Source: Caldithrix abyssi DSM 13497
GTDB taxonomy: Bacteria > Calditrichota > Calditrichia > Calditrichales > Calditrichaceae
Length of the DNA stretch: 64,000 nucleotides
Assembly: GCF_001886815.1 (NCBI RefSeq)
Contig: NZ_CP018099.1
Coordinates: 868,001-932,000 of the forward strand
Direction: 5' to 3'
The notes under the pieces were generated by a model, which worked only from the letters and a program-made list of their open reading frames with translations, ran no database searches and was not told where the DNA came from. The position numbers were made by a program, and so were the translations under genes. Below are positions 51,623 through 61,960 of this stretch, one piece after another (within the stretch, counting starts at the first letter, position 1; each line of letters opens with the position of its first letter).

Positions 51623-52483
51623 ATGAAGATCGGTTTTATCGGCCTTGGCATTATGGGCAGCAGGATGGCTATTAATCTTATAAAAAACGGATTTTCGTTA
51701 ATCGTTTTCAATCGCACGCGGGAAAAAGCGCAACCGCTGCTGGAAGCGGGCGCGGAATGGGCGGAATCGCCGGCCGAACTGGCCAAAAAGGTTGACTTAT
51801 TAATCACCATGCTTTCCACGCCCGAAGCGGTAGAACAGCTGGCGCTGGGCGAAAACGGTTTTTTGAATCATCTGCCGCATGGCGGTACGTGGATGGACTG
51901 CACCACTGTCAATCCATCCTTTTCCAGAAAGATGGCCGCTCTGGCTGAGGAGCACCACATTCGTTTTGTTGACGCGCCGGTTGCCGGTTCGAAAAAACCG
52001 GCCGAAGAAGGCCAGTTGCTCTTTTTGGTCGGCGGAAAGCGGGAAGACGTTGTTTTTTGCGAGCCGCTCTTTAAAGCGATGGGGAAAAAACATCTTCACG
52101 TGGGGCCAAGCGGTCAGGGCGCCGCTTTGAAAATGTTATTCAACCTGCTATTGGGCGAGGCCATGCTGGCCTTTGCCGAGGCGCTGGCCCTGGGGGAAAA
52201 AATGGGCTTTGAACGGACGCAATTGTTGGACATTTTGCTGGATGCGCCGGTTACCGCGCCATTTGTTGCCGGCAAACGGCAAAAGATCGAATCCGGGGTG
52301 TATGACGCCGAGTTTCCCTTGCAGTGGATGCAAAAGGATTTACAATTGGCCAGTCTTACCGCTTATGAACAATCGCTGGCGTTGCCCGCTTTGAACGTGA
52401 TTAAAGAGGTGTTTGCCCTGGCCAAACAACAGGGCCTGGCCGAAAAAGATTTTTCAGCAATCTTTGCTTATTTGAACAAGTAA
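51623..52483 (+). CDS. NAD(P)-dependent beta-hydroxyacid dehydrogenase (GHB/GLYR type)
   Basis: This 286-residue member of the 3-hydroxyisobutyrate dehydrogenase family has the nucleotide-binding GFIGLGIMGSRMAINL, FNRTREKA (an Asn-Arg-Thr stretch typical of NADP preference), MDCTTVNPSFSRKMA, FVDAPVAGSKKPAEEGQL and the catalytic-Lys helix GAALKMLFNLLLG. The sequence style fits succinic semialdehyde/glyoxylate reductases. GAGAGGAATG precedes ATG 51623. A ferritin-like gene follows 24 bases later. Confidence 0.9.
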   Translation: MKIGFIGLGIMGSRMAINLIKNGFSLIVFNRTREKAQPLLEAGAEWAESPAELAKKVDLLITMLSTPEAVEQLALGENGFLNHLPHGGTWMDCTTVNPSFSRKMAALAEEHHIRFVDAPVAGSKKPAEEGQLLFLVGGKREDVVFCEPLFKAMGKKHLHVGPSGQGAALKMLFNLLLGEAMLAFAEALALGEKMGFERTQLLDILLDAPVTAPFVAGKRQKIESGVYDAEFPLQWMQKDLQLASLTAYEQSLALPALNVIKEVFALAKQQGLAEKDFSAIFAYLNK

Positions 52484-52507
52484 GGCATAAATACCAGGAG
52501 ACTTTTT

Positions 52508-52978
52508 ATGAGCACTTTAAAAGATTTATTGAACGTGGCTATTAAGCAGGAACAAAACTCTCAGAAGCTGTACCGTAAAGGCATGGACATTGCCCAGGAC
52601 GAAGACAGCAAGAAATTCTTCAAACGCCTTCATGATGAAGAAGTAGAACATGAAAAGATGCTGTACAATATCCGTGAAACAGAGCTTTACGATCTGGATG
52701 TGGAGATAAAAGATCCTGAGCTGCTGGAGATGGCCCGTTCATCTCATGGAAGCGATGATCTGTACCTGCCGGAAGATTTGAGTCTTCAGGATGTGCTGGA
52801 AATGGCCATGAAGCGCGAGAACACAGCGCGCCTGCGTTATGAAAAAGCCGCGGCGCTGGCCAAAGAAGACGAGGTTAAAGAATTGTTGAGCAATCTGGCC
52901 AGAGAAGAAGAGAACCACAGGCTGCATGTGGAAAAATACTACAAGATGCACAAAGGCCTTTTTGGCGAAGAAATTTAG
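52508..52978 (+). CDS. Ferritin-like/rubrerythrin-type diiron protein (second)
   Basis: This 156-residue four-helix-bundle protein has iron-ligand pairs: AIKQEQNSQKLYRKGM, RLHDEEVEHEKMLYN, AMKRENTARLRYEKA and LAREEENHRLHVEKYY. It is similar in layout to the protein at 45948 but not a close copy. There is no rubredoxin domain. An AGGAG site lies upstream of ATG 52508, and a strong terminator follows the gene. Confidence 0.83.
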   Translation: MSTLKDLLNVAIKQEQNSQKLYRKGMDIAQDEDSKKFFKRLHDEEVEHEKMLYNIRETELYDLDVEIKDPELLEMARSSHGSDDLYLPEDLSLQDVLEMAMKRENTARLRYEKAAALAKEDEVKELLSNLAREEENHRLHVEKYYKMHKGLFGEEI

Positions 52979-53042
52979 AAAGCGCCGTTTTTTATGCTGC
53001 GGATCCGCTGCGGGGCCACGAAAAAACAGCAGAGTTTTTGAA

Positions 53043-53082
53043 AGCCGCTCACCTGAGTAATGCTCGGTGAGCGGCTGTTTTT
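53043..53082 (+). terminator. Rho-independent terminator after the ferritin-like gene
   Basis: An 11-bp perfect stem (AGCCGCTCACC 53043-53053 with GGTGAGCGGCT 53066-53076) is followed by G and five T residues. It closes the dehydrogenase/ferritin unit. Confidence 0.9.
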
Positions 53083-53147
53083 AAAAGAGCCTACCAGGGA
53101 AAATAGGGGGGCATTCCGGGATTCGGAAAAATTTAAGCTTGAATTGC

Positions 53148-53177
53148 TTGACATCTTTCAATAATTTCAGGTAATTC
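53148..53177 (+). promoter_or_regulatory. Candidate promoter of the amidase-murI-porQ-obg-dprA unit
   Basis: TTGACA (53148-53153) and TAATTC (53172-53177) are 18 bases apart, 26 bases before the amidase start. The position after a terminator and ahead of five closely spaced genes supports it; the -10 is imperfect. Confidence 0.5.
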
Positions 53178-53202
53178 AAAAAGTTAGAATTTATAGGGAA
53201 TT

Positions 53203-54753
53203 ATGTTTCGCAGAAAATTTTTAAAAAAGATCTCTTACGGCATTGGCCTTGCGCTGTTTAACCCGCTGCACTGGTTGCGTGCGCAGGAACGATCGCTATT
53301 GAAAATAGAAAAAGACGGCAGAATCATCGGGCAAATTCCCTTCCTTTTAAAACAGAGTCAATGTTACATCAAATTAACAGACTTTGCCGATCTGAACCAT
53401 CTCGGTCAATTTACTAACACCAGCCGCCGAAAAACGCTTTTAATCATGGATCAGGCAAAGTTTAAATTTACGCATGATAATTCGTTTGTGGTGGTCAACG
53501 ATCGTGCTTTGCAAATTTTGTACGCTCCTTTCTGGAAAGAGGGCGCCCTGTGGGTGGCAGTTGCCGAATTGGTGGAACTAATCAACGAATTTACGCAGTA
53601 CCATCTGCAATTTGACGATGTTCACAAATTACTGCGTTTTACGGTGCGAAACATCAACATCACCAGCATTCAAATCGAGCACAAGTCCAACGGCACGTTA
53701 ATCGCATTAAATGCCACACGTTCGTTTGCTGCGGACGACTTAAAAACCAAAATGGTGAACGGCTGGTTGTACCTGGAAATTGTCGGCGGCCGGGGAGAAG
53801 AAAAAGCCCTGTCGCGCAAGATCAACGATTCTACTGTTCGGGAAATTCGGGCGGCGCAACTGGATCAGCTTTTATCTATTGGCTTTCATCTTAAAAAGGA
53901 GCCGCAGGCTTACGAAGCGCTTTACGACGATGTGAATGGTCAGATTTTGCTGACCGTTCATGAAAAAACAATTCAGAAAGATAATCCCGAAAAGACGGAT
54001 GATGCGCAAACCCAAAGTATTGATGAAGAGCTCGAGCGGCAAAAATCGGAATGGATGATTCATACCATTGTCATTGATCCCGGGCACGGCGGAAAGGATC
54101 CGGGGGCGGTTGGTTATTACAAACTCAAGGAAAAAGATATTGTGCTTTCGGTGGGCCTGTTGTTGGGCGATTACCTCAAAAAGCGTCTACCGGGAGTGAA
54201 AATACTTTACACGCGCGATAGAGATGTGTTTATCCCGCTGTGGAAACGAACCAAGTTTGCCAATGAGAATCAAGGACGATTATTCATCAGCCTGCACTGT
54301 AATTCTAGCAAAAGCAGAAGGGCCAGAGGATTTGAAACCTACTTTTTAAGCGCGGAAAAAGACGAAAAAGCGCGCGAGGTGGTGTTAACGGAAAACGAAT
54401 CGATCAAATTTGAAACGGCGCACGACCAGAAGAGATACGAAGGGATAAATTTCGTCCTTGCAACATTGGCGCAAAACGCCTTTATTAAATACAGTCAGTA
54501 CCTGGCTTCGGTGGTGCAGAAAATGCTGCGAAAATTTTTGCGCCCACTGGGCATGAAAGATCGCGGCGTAAAGCAGGGCCCGTTCTGGGTGATGGTTGGC
54601 GCCACCATGCCCAATATTCTGGTGGAAATGGGCTATATCTCCAATAAAAACGAAGCCAAACTTTTACGTAGAAAATCGACGCAATCGAAAATTGCGCTGG
54701 CTCTGGCCGAAGGAATAGTTAAGTTTAAAAATGATTTTGAAAGTGCATTGTGA
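53203..54753 (+). CDS. N-acetylmuramoyl-L-alanine amidase (AmiC-type) with Tat-like leader
   Basis: This 516-residue protein has a catalytic Amidase_3 domain at about 285-510: VIDPGHGGKDPGAVG (Zn ligand H293), a second ligand Glu in KEKDIVLSV, SLHCNSS and the catalytic Glu in ILVEMGYISN. It cleaves the amide between muramic acid and L-Ala during cell division. The N-terminus MFRRKFLKKISYGIGLALF has an RRKFLK twin-arginine motif, as in E. coli AmiA/AmiC, so Tat export is likely. Residues 35-240 form beta-rich segments resembling the AMIN/copper-amine-oxidase N-terminal type. An insertion of about 50 residues lies within the catalytic domain. Confidence 0.9.
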   Translation: MFRRKFLKKISYGIGLALFNPLHWLRAQERSLLKIEKDGRIIGQIPFLLKQSQCYIKLTDFADLNHLGQFTNTSRRKTLLIMDQAKFKFTHDNSFVVVNDRALQILYAPFWKEGALWVAVAELVELINEFTQYHLQFDDVHKLLRFTVRNINITSIQIEHKSNGTLIALNATRSFAADDLKTKMVNGWLYLEIVGGRGEEKALSRKINDSTVREIRAAQLDQLLSIGFHLKKEPQAYEALYDDVNGQILLTVHEKTIQKDNPEKTDDAQTQSIDEELERQKSEWMIHTIVIDPGHGGKDPGAVGYYKLKEKDIVLSVGLLLGDYLKKRLPGVKILYTRDRDVFIPLWKRTKFANENQGRLFISLHCNSSKSRRARGFETYFLSAEKDEKAREVVLTENESIKFETAHDQKRYEGINFVLATLAQNAFIKYSQYLASVVQKMLRKFLRPLGMKDRGVKQGPFWVMVGATMPNILVEMGYISNKNEAKLLRRKSTQSKIALALAEGIVKFKNDFESAL

Positions 54754-54761
54754 GGAAATAG

Positions 54762-55622
54762 ATGGAACGACCGATTGGCGTATTTGACTCCGGCGTAGGC
54801 GGATTGACGGTGGTCAAGCAGTTAAATAAAATTTTGCCTGACGAACAGTTAATTTATTTTGGCGACACGGCGCGCATCCCTTACGGAACTAAATCAAAAC
54901 GTTTAATACAGCAGTTTGCCCTGGAAGACGCGCTTTTTTTGCTGCAGTTTAATATCAAGTTTTTAGTCGTGGCCTGCAACACGGCCTCTTCCAGCGCGCT
55001 TGAAATTTTGAAAGAACGATTACATATTCCGGTTGTGGGCGTTGTAGAGCCGGGCGCGCAGGCGGCGGTTGAGCGCACCAGAAATAAAAAGATCGGCGTA
55101 ATCGGAACCAGCGCCACCATTGGCAGCAGTTCTTACACTAAATCCATTTTAAAACTGATGCCCGATGCACAGGTTTTGGGGCGGCCCTGCCCGCTGCTGG
55201 TGCCGCTTGTGGAAGAGGGTTGGCTGGATGGCGAGGTAACGCGCCTGACTCTGAAAAAGTATCTGGCGCCTTTGATGGAACAAAAGGTAGATACCATCAT
55301 TTTAGGATGTACGCACTATCCGCTGCTGGAGCCAACCATTCAGGATATCCTGGGGCCGGATGTAAGCTTAATTGATTCCGGGAAGGAAACGGCGCGCGTG
55401 GTCAAAGAAACATTGATGTCCTTAAAGCTGGTAAACAGTGGAGGTAAGCCGGGCGCCGACCTGTACTTTGTCAGCGACAGCGCCAGGCAGTTTGCCGAAG
55501 TGGGGTCGCGCTTTTTGGGGCGGCCGCTGGAAAATGTTCAACGCATCGATTTCGACGAATTTTTGATTAAAAATTCCGATGCGCCTCTGTTAAAAAATTT
55601 TGAGGTTTTATATGATGAATAA
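54762..55622 (+). CDS. murI: Glutamate racemase
   Basis: This 286-residue protein supplies D-glutamate for peptidoglycan. It has the racemase signature GVFDSGVGGLTVVKQ, catalytic Cys C72 (VVACNTASSS) and C183 (ILGCTHYPLL), and FGDTARIPYG. It follows the amidase gene by 8 bases, matching the shared cell-wall role. Its last 11 bases overlap the start of the PorQ-like gene. Confidence 0.96.
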   Translation: MERPIGVFDSGVGGLTVVKQLNKILPDEQLIYFGDTARIPYGTKSKRLIQQFALEDALFLLQFNIKFLVVACNTASSSALEILKERLHIPVVGVVEPGAQAAVERTRNKKIGVIGTSATIGSSSYTKSILKLMPDAQVLGRPCPLLVPLVEEGWLDGEVTRLTLKKYLAPLMEQKVDTIILGCTHYPLLEPTIQDILGPDVSLIDSGKETARVVKETLMSLKLVNSGGKPGADLYFVSDSARQFAEVGSRFLGRPLENVQRIDFDEFLIKNSDAPLLKNFEVLYDE

Positions 55623-56577
55623 ATGGATCCGTACACTGGTTGTGGTAATGGGTTTTAGCTGGGCTTTGCAGGCCGGAAACACCGCAGGCTTCGAGTTTTT
55701 GCGCACCGATTTTTCAGCACGCAGTTCAGGCCTGGCCAGCGCCTATTTAACGATGCGGGCCGACCTGGAAGGGCTGGCTCTTAATCCTGCGGGGCTGGCC
55801 TATTTGGGCGAGCGCAAGTTTGCCTTTAATTACACCAACTATTTACTTGATATTAACGGCGGCACGGTTGCCTATTCGCAGCAGGTGCCCTATTTAAAAC
55901 GCGTGGCGTTTTCCATTACCTATCTGGATTATGGACAGTTCGACGAAACCGATCGGTTTGCGGTAAGCACGGGCAACACCTTTTCGGCTAACGATATTGC
56001 TCTGGCCGTGACCCAGGCCGATCACCTGGATCAGAACTTTAGTTACGGTATTACGACCAAGTTCGCCTATTCGCGAATTGCGGATTATACCGCCTCGGCC
56101 TGGCTGTTTGACTTCGGATTGCTGTATCGGGCCACCTTTGAATCGGAGCTTTATTTTGCCGTGACTTTGCAAAATTTAGGCTGGCAGCTTAGCAGTTATT
56201 CTGCGGCGACCAATATTAAAGAGCCCATGCCCACGTCGTTAAATGTTGGCGTGAGCAAAAAACTGGCCCATCTGCCGCTCGAGGTGAGCTTTCGCTTGCA
56301 AAAGCTGAACGAATATTCCGAAAAATGGTATGACCGTTTTAAAAGATTTTCGGTTGGCGGTGAATTCCGTTTAAGCGATCACTTTCATTTTCGTCTGGGC
56401 TACAACCATGAACAGCACGAAAGTCTGCAATCCGATGTGACCACCCAGGGTAAGTTTGCCGGTCTTTCGCTGGGCGTTGGCATTTTTGTTAAAAAATTTC
56501 GGATCGATTACGCCTTTTCCAATTTTGAATTTTTGGGAACGGTGCATCGCTTCGGTATTTCTGGTAGTTTAAATTAA
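55612..56577 (+). CDS. PorQ-like outer-membrane beta-barrel protein
   Basis: This protein of about 321 residues has a signal peptide (WIRTLVVVMGFSWALQAG), then the PorQ/UPF0164-type opening FEFLRTDFSARSSGLASAYLTMRADLEGLALNPAGLAYL and a long series of amphipathic beta strands ending in RFGISGSLN, as in FadL-fold outer-membrane proteins. PorQ belongs to type IX secretion machinery or its surface-attachment step; the subtilase tail at 8656-10389 would be a possible client. ATG 55612 or 55615 starts it, overlapping murI. Related PorV-like proteins are an alternative. Confidence 0.8.
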   Translation: MMNKWIRTLVVVMGFSWALQAGNTAGFEFLRTDFSARSSGLASAYLTMRADLEGLALNPAGLAYLGERKFAFNYTNYLLDINGGTVAYSQQVPYLKRVAFSITYLDYGQFDETDRFAVSTGNTFSANDIALAVTQADHLDQNFSYGITTKFAYSRIADYTASAWLFDFGLLYRATFESELYFAVTLQNLGWQLSSYSAATNIKEPMPTSLNVGVSKKLAHLPLEVSFRLQKLNEYSEKWYDRFKRFSVGGEFRLSDHFHFRLGYNHEQHESLQSDVTTQGKFAGLSLGVGIFVKKFRIDYAFSNFEFLGTVHRFGISGSLN

Positions 56578-56596
56578 AGCGGATTAAAAGATTACG

Positions 56597-57592
56597 ATGT
56601 TCATAGATTATGTAAAAATTCATGTGATTGGCGGTTATGGCGGTAGCGGCGCAACGAGCTTTCGGCGCGAAAAATTTGTGCCCAAAGGCGGGCCGGACGG
56701 CGGCGACGGCGGTCGTGGCGGAAGCGTCATTTTGCGGGGGAATAAACATTTGCGCACCTTGCAAGATTACAGCTACCACAAATTGTACAAAGCCGGCCGT
56801 GGTCAACATGGAATGGGCAGCAATAAACACGGTAGAAAAGGAAAGGACATCGTCCTGGAGGTTCCGCTGGGGACCATTGTAAAGGATGCGGAAAGCGGAC
56901 AGGTGTTGGGCGATATTGTGGAAGATGGCCAGGAAATTGTTGTGGCGCGCGGCGGGCGCGGCGGCCGCGGCAATGCCCGTTTTGCCACGCCAACGCATCG
57001 CAGCCCGCGCGAGTGGGAACCCGGCGAACCGGGCGAAGACCGCTGGATCGAGCTGGAACTTAAATTAATTGCCGACATCGGACTGGTCGGTTTGCCCAAT
57101 GCCGGAAAATCGACCCTGCTTTCGCGCATTTCACAGGCTCGACCCAAAATTGCCGATTATCCTTTTACAACGCTCGAGCCCAATTTGGGCATTGTGGCCT
57201 ACCGCGATTACATCCATTTTGTGGTGGCCGACATTCCGGGCTTAATCGAAGGCGCGCACCAGGGAAAGGGGCTGGGTATTCAGTTTTTAAAACACATCGA
57301 ACGCACTCGCGCCATCGCTTATCTGATCGACAGCGCCGATCCGGAGCCGGTTAAAACCTTTGAAACGCTTTACAATGAGCTGCAGGCCTATAGCGCATCA
57401 TTAATTAAAAAACCGGCGTTAATTGTTCTGACTAAAAAGGATTTGCAAACAGACGACTTTAGTCCGCCGGATTTTGGCAATGGATTACCCGTTCTTTTTA
57501 TCTCTGCCGTGCGCGGCGACCACCTCGAAGAACTAAAAGACCAGTTTTACAATCTCATTCAACAGGCCGATAAAATAGATAACATGGGATGA
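56597..57592 (+). CDS. obgE: Obg/CgtA GTPase
   Basis: This 331-residue protein has a Gly-rich Obg fold (MFIDYVKIHVIGGYGGSGATSFRREKFVPKGGPDGGDGG) followed by a GTPase with G1 GLPNAGKST, DYPFTTLEPNLG, G3 ADIPGLIEGAHQGKGLG, G4 TKKDL and G5 ISAVRG. It takes part in late 50S ribosome assembly and stress control. It lies 19 bases after the PorQ-like gene and overlaps dprA (ATGA). The C-terminal OCT domain of longer Obg proteins is absent. Confidence 0.97.
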   Translation: MFIDYVKIHVIGGYGGSGATSFRREKFVPKGGPDGGDGGRGGSVILRGNKHLRTLQDYSYHKLYKAGRGQHGMGSNKHGRKGKDIVLEVPLGTIVKDAESGQVLGDIVEDGQEIVVARGGRGGRGNARFATPTHRSPREWEPGEPGEDRWIELELKLIADIGLVGLPNAGKSTLLSRISQARPKIADYPFTTLEPNLGIVAYRDYIHFVVADIPGLIEGAHQGKGLGIQFLKHIERTRAIAYLIDSADPEPVKTFETLYNELQAYSASLIKKPALIVLTKKDLQTDDFSPPDFGNGLPVLFISAVRGDHLEELKDQFYNLIQQADKIDNMG

Positions 57593-58680
57593 ACGATTTT
57601 TCCTTAGAGGCTTTGTTGGGGCTTTTTTCCATCCCCACCATCGGGCCGACCAGATTGCGAAAACTTATTTCGGTGTTTGGCTCGCCGGAAGAGGTGTTAA
57701 AGGCCAGTTACCGCAGCCTGACGGGTGTGGAAGGCGTTGACCAGAAAACGGCAGAACGCATCAAACAGGGCCCCGATCATGAATTTGTGCGCACTCAGCT
57801 CAGACGAATTGAGCAATTGCAGGTGCAAATTTTAACCTATTGGGACAAAACCTATCCCGAACGCCTGAAAAAGATTTACGATCCGCCGGCCTTCCTTTTT
57901 TACAAGGGCAACGTGCAATTATTGGAGCAGGTCTCTATTGCCATTGTGGGCACGCGTACGCCAACCAGTTACGGGCGGCTGGCAACCGAACAGTTTGCCA
58001 GAGCTTTTGCCGAAAACAATTTTTGTATTATTAGCGGATTTGCCCGCGGGGTGGATAGTATCGGCCATGAAATTGCGCTTCAGTATCCGGGCTCGACCAT
58101 TGCCGTGCTGGGCAACGGCATTGATGTGATTTATCCGCCGGAGAATTCGAAGCTGTTCCATGAAATGACGCAAAAGGGTTTGATTTTAACCGAATATCCC
58201 ATGGGCGTTAAGCCTGAAGCCGGCAATTTTCCCAAACGCAACCGCATTATCAGCGGCCTGGCTGCTGCGGTTTTAATTACCGAGGCGGGAGAAAAAAGCG
58301 GCGCGCTGCTAACCGCCATGTACGCCAACGACCAGAATCGCGAGGTATTTGCCGTGCCTGGTTCCATATTCTCGCCTAAAAGCGCGGGATGCAACCGCCT
58401 TATTAAGCAGGGGGCAATTCCTGCCCTTTCTGCCGAAGACGTGCTGGAAGAACTGGCGCCGCAATTGCAATGGGCTTTAAAGAAATCGAAGCCGCCGGAT
58501 TTTAAATTAGACGGCAATTTAAAGAAAATTTATGATCTCCTCTCTGACGAGCCGCTGCATGTCGATCAAATCGCCTTTGAAACACAACTATCTCCGGCCG
58601 AGACCCTCAGCGCGTTATTGACCCTTGAATTGATGGGCGCCATCCGCCAGATGGCCGGTAAAATGTTCATCAGACTGTAA
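57589..58680 (+). CDS. dprA: DNA-processing protein DprA
   Basis: This 363-residue protein protects incoming single-stranded DNA and loads RecA in transformation. It has an N-terminal HhH/SAM-like region (LLGLFSIPTIGPTRLRKLI), a Rossmann core with VGTRTPTSYG, SGFARGVDSIGHEIAL, GNGIDVIYPPEN and FPKRNRIISGLAAAVLITEA, and a C-terminal winged helix (about 300-363). The start overlaps the obgE stop by 4 bases. It is the last gene of this unit, and no clear terminator follows. Confidence 0.96.
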   Translation: MNDFSLEALLGLFSIPTIGPTRLRKLISVFGSPEEVLKASYRSLTGVEGVDQKTAERIKQGPDHEFVRTQLRRIEQLQVQILTYWDKTYPERLKKIYDPPAFLFYKGNVQLLEQVSIAIVGTRTPTSYGRLATEQFARAFAENNFCIISGFARGVDSIGHEIALQYPGSTIAVLGNGIDVIYPPENSKLFHEMTQKGLILTEYPMGVKPEAGNFPKRNRIISGLAAAVLITEAGEKSGALLTAMYANDQNREVFAVPGSIFSPKSAGCNRLIKQGAIPALSAEDVLEELAPQLQWALKKSKPPDFKLDGNLKKIYDLLSDEPLHVDQIAFETQLSPAETLSALLTLELMGAIRQMAGKMFIRL

Positions 58681-58912
58681 AAACGGATTGCCTTTCGCCT
58701 TTTTGGGCAAGCAGAGGTTGTTAAGAATGAAAACAAGGCTGTGCTGTGTTGCCAGCTTAAATAAAGCTGTTTAAAATGAATGCGCAAAATAATTTTGGCG
58801 CAACACGCGTAAGCACAAAATTAAAACATTTTGCCCGCGCAGCGCCAGGAATGCCGTTTTAAGATTATTTTCAAATTATTGTTTTTCTCTCTGAAAAATA
58901 AAAAAAAATCAG

Positions 58913-58941
58913 TTGTTTTCAAGCGTTTTAATCGCTAAATT
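58913..58941 (+). promoter_or_regulatory. Candidate promoter of nfnAB
   Basis: TTGTTT (58913-58918) and TAAATT (58936-58941) are separated by 17 bases, about 50 bases ahead of the NfnA start, in an AT-rich non-coding stretch after dprA. Confidence 0.45.
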
Positions 58942-58992
58942 TGTCACTAAAAAATTTTTTTGGATTGTTTCAACAAAACAGGAATGGTGCCT

Positions 58993-61306
<2,314 letters not shown>

Positions 61307-61333
61307 TTTTTATTTTAGAAGCGTTTGTATTTA

Positions 61334-61362
61334 AAGGACAGGGCTTTTGCTCTGTCCTTTTT
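61334..61362 (+). terminator. Rho-independent terminator after nfnAB
   Basis: AAGGACAGGGC (61334-61344) pairs with GCTCTGTCCTT (61349-61359) except for one position, around a TTTT loop, and is followed by T residues. It begins about 28 bases after the nfnB stop. Confidence 0.9.
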
Positions 61363-61636
61363 GGTTTTAAGGGGATTGGAATGAGGGGCCGCTGACCATT
61401 CGGCTCTTGCACTTATTTTTTCACCAACGATGTTGGGCATTTCCCGGAGTAGCCCTTTAATGAAGGATTTTTTCTGTTGTTCATTCGCGTAAACCGTTGA
61501 AACGGTTTCGTTTTCGTCCCTTTGGTAAGAATATTGTTTTTCCTGTTTCGCTATAATCATTTCGTCCCTTCGGGACTTTAAAATTGCCATTTCGGTCAAA
61601 TGACGTGAGAGTTTCCTCCGCCTCCTCAAATTTCGC
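61363..61636. other. Non-coding gap before the dinB operon
   Basis: No gene with a ribosome-binding site or family feature is seen. Short open frames on the minus strand run across it but have repetitive, low-information sequence. The dinB promoter begins at its right end. Confidence 0.6.
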
Positions 61637-61684
61637 TTGCCTTTGGAGTGCGGTGATATTATATTTAGGTGTACGCAAGTACAC
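61637..61684 (+). promoter_or_regulatory. dinB operon promoter with putative SOS operator
   Basis: TTGCCT (61637-61642) and TATATT (61660-61665) are 17 bases apart. Three bases later is the perfect palindrome GTGTACGCAAGTACAC (61669-61684). The lexA promoter has GTGTAC-N4-GTGCAT in the same position after its -10. DinB is a classic LexA target, so this is likely the LexA box of this organism. Confidence 0.75.
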
Positions 61685-61705
61685 TTTATAAAAAGCAGGT
61701 GCATC

Positions 61706-61960
61706 ATGATTTTCGAAGATATTTTTGAACCCATTGAAGTGATCAGCCACTTTAAAGACGGGCAAATACGCCCCCTGCGCTTTAAATGGAACGGCCGGGT
61801 GTACAAGGTGCACCAGTTGAACGGCCACTGGGTGAGCAACCAGGGCTACAGCAAGCAGTACCATTTTTCGGTGATGGCCGACACCTCGGATTACTTTGAG
61901 CTGTTGTTCGACAGCGGCAATTTTGACTGGCAAATCGCGCGGGTGTGTCTGGATGGCTGA
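61706..61960 (+). CDS. Small DUF6504-like protein, first gene of the dinB operon
   Basis: This 84-residue protein has a compact beta-rich core: PLRFKWNGRVYKVHQLNGHW, then YFELLFDSGNFDWQIARVCLDG. The pattern F-x-W-x-G-R-x-Y-x-V and a terminal ARV strand resembles DUF6504, small proteins often encoded next to Y-family polymerases. ATG 61706 lies 21 bases after the putative LexA box, with AGCAGGTG upstream. Its last 8 bases overlap dinB, so the two are co-translated. A role as a polymerase accessory factor is inference from context. Confidence 0.72.
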   Translation: MIFEDIFEPIEVISHFKDGQIRPLRFKWNGRVYKVHQLNGHWVSNQGYSKQYHFSVMADTSDYFELLFDSGNFDWQIARVCLDG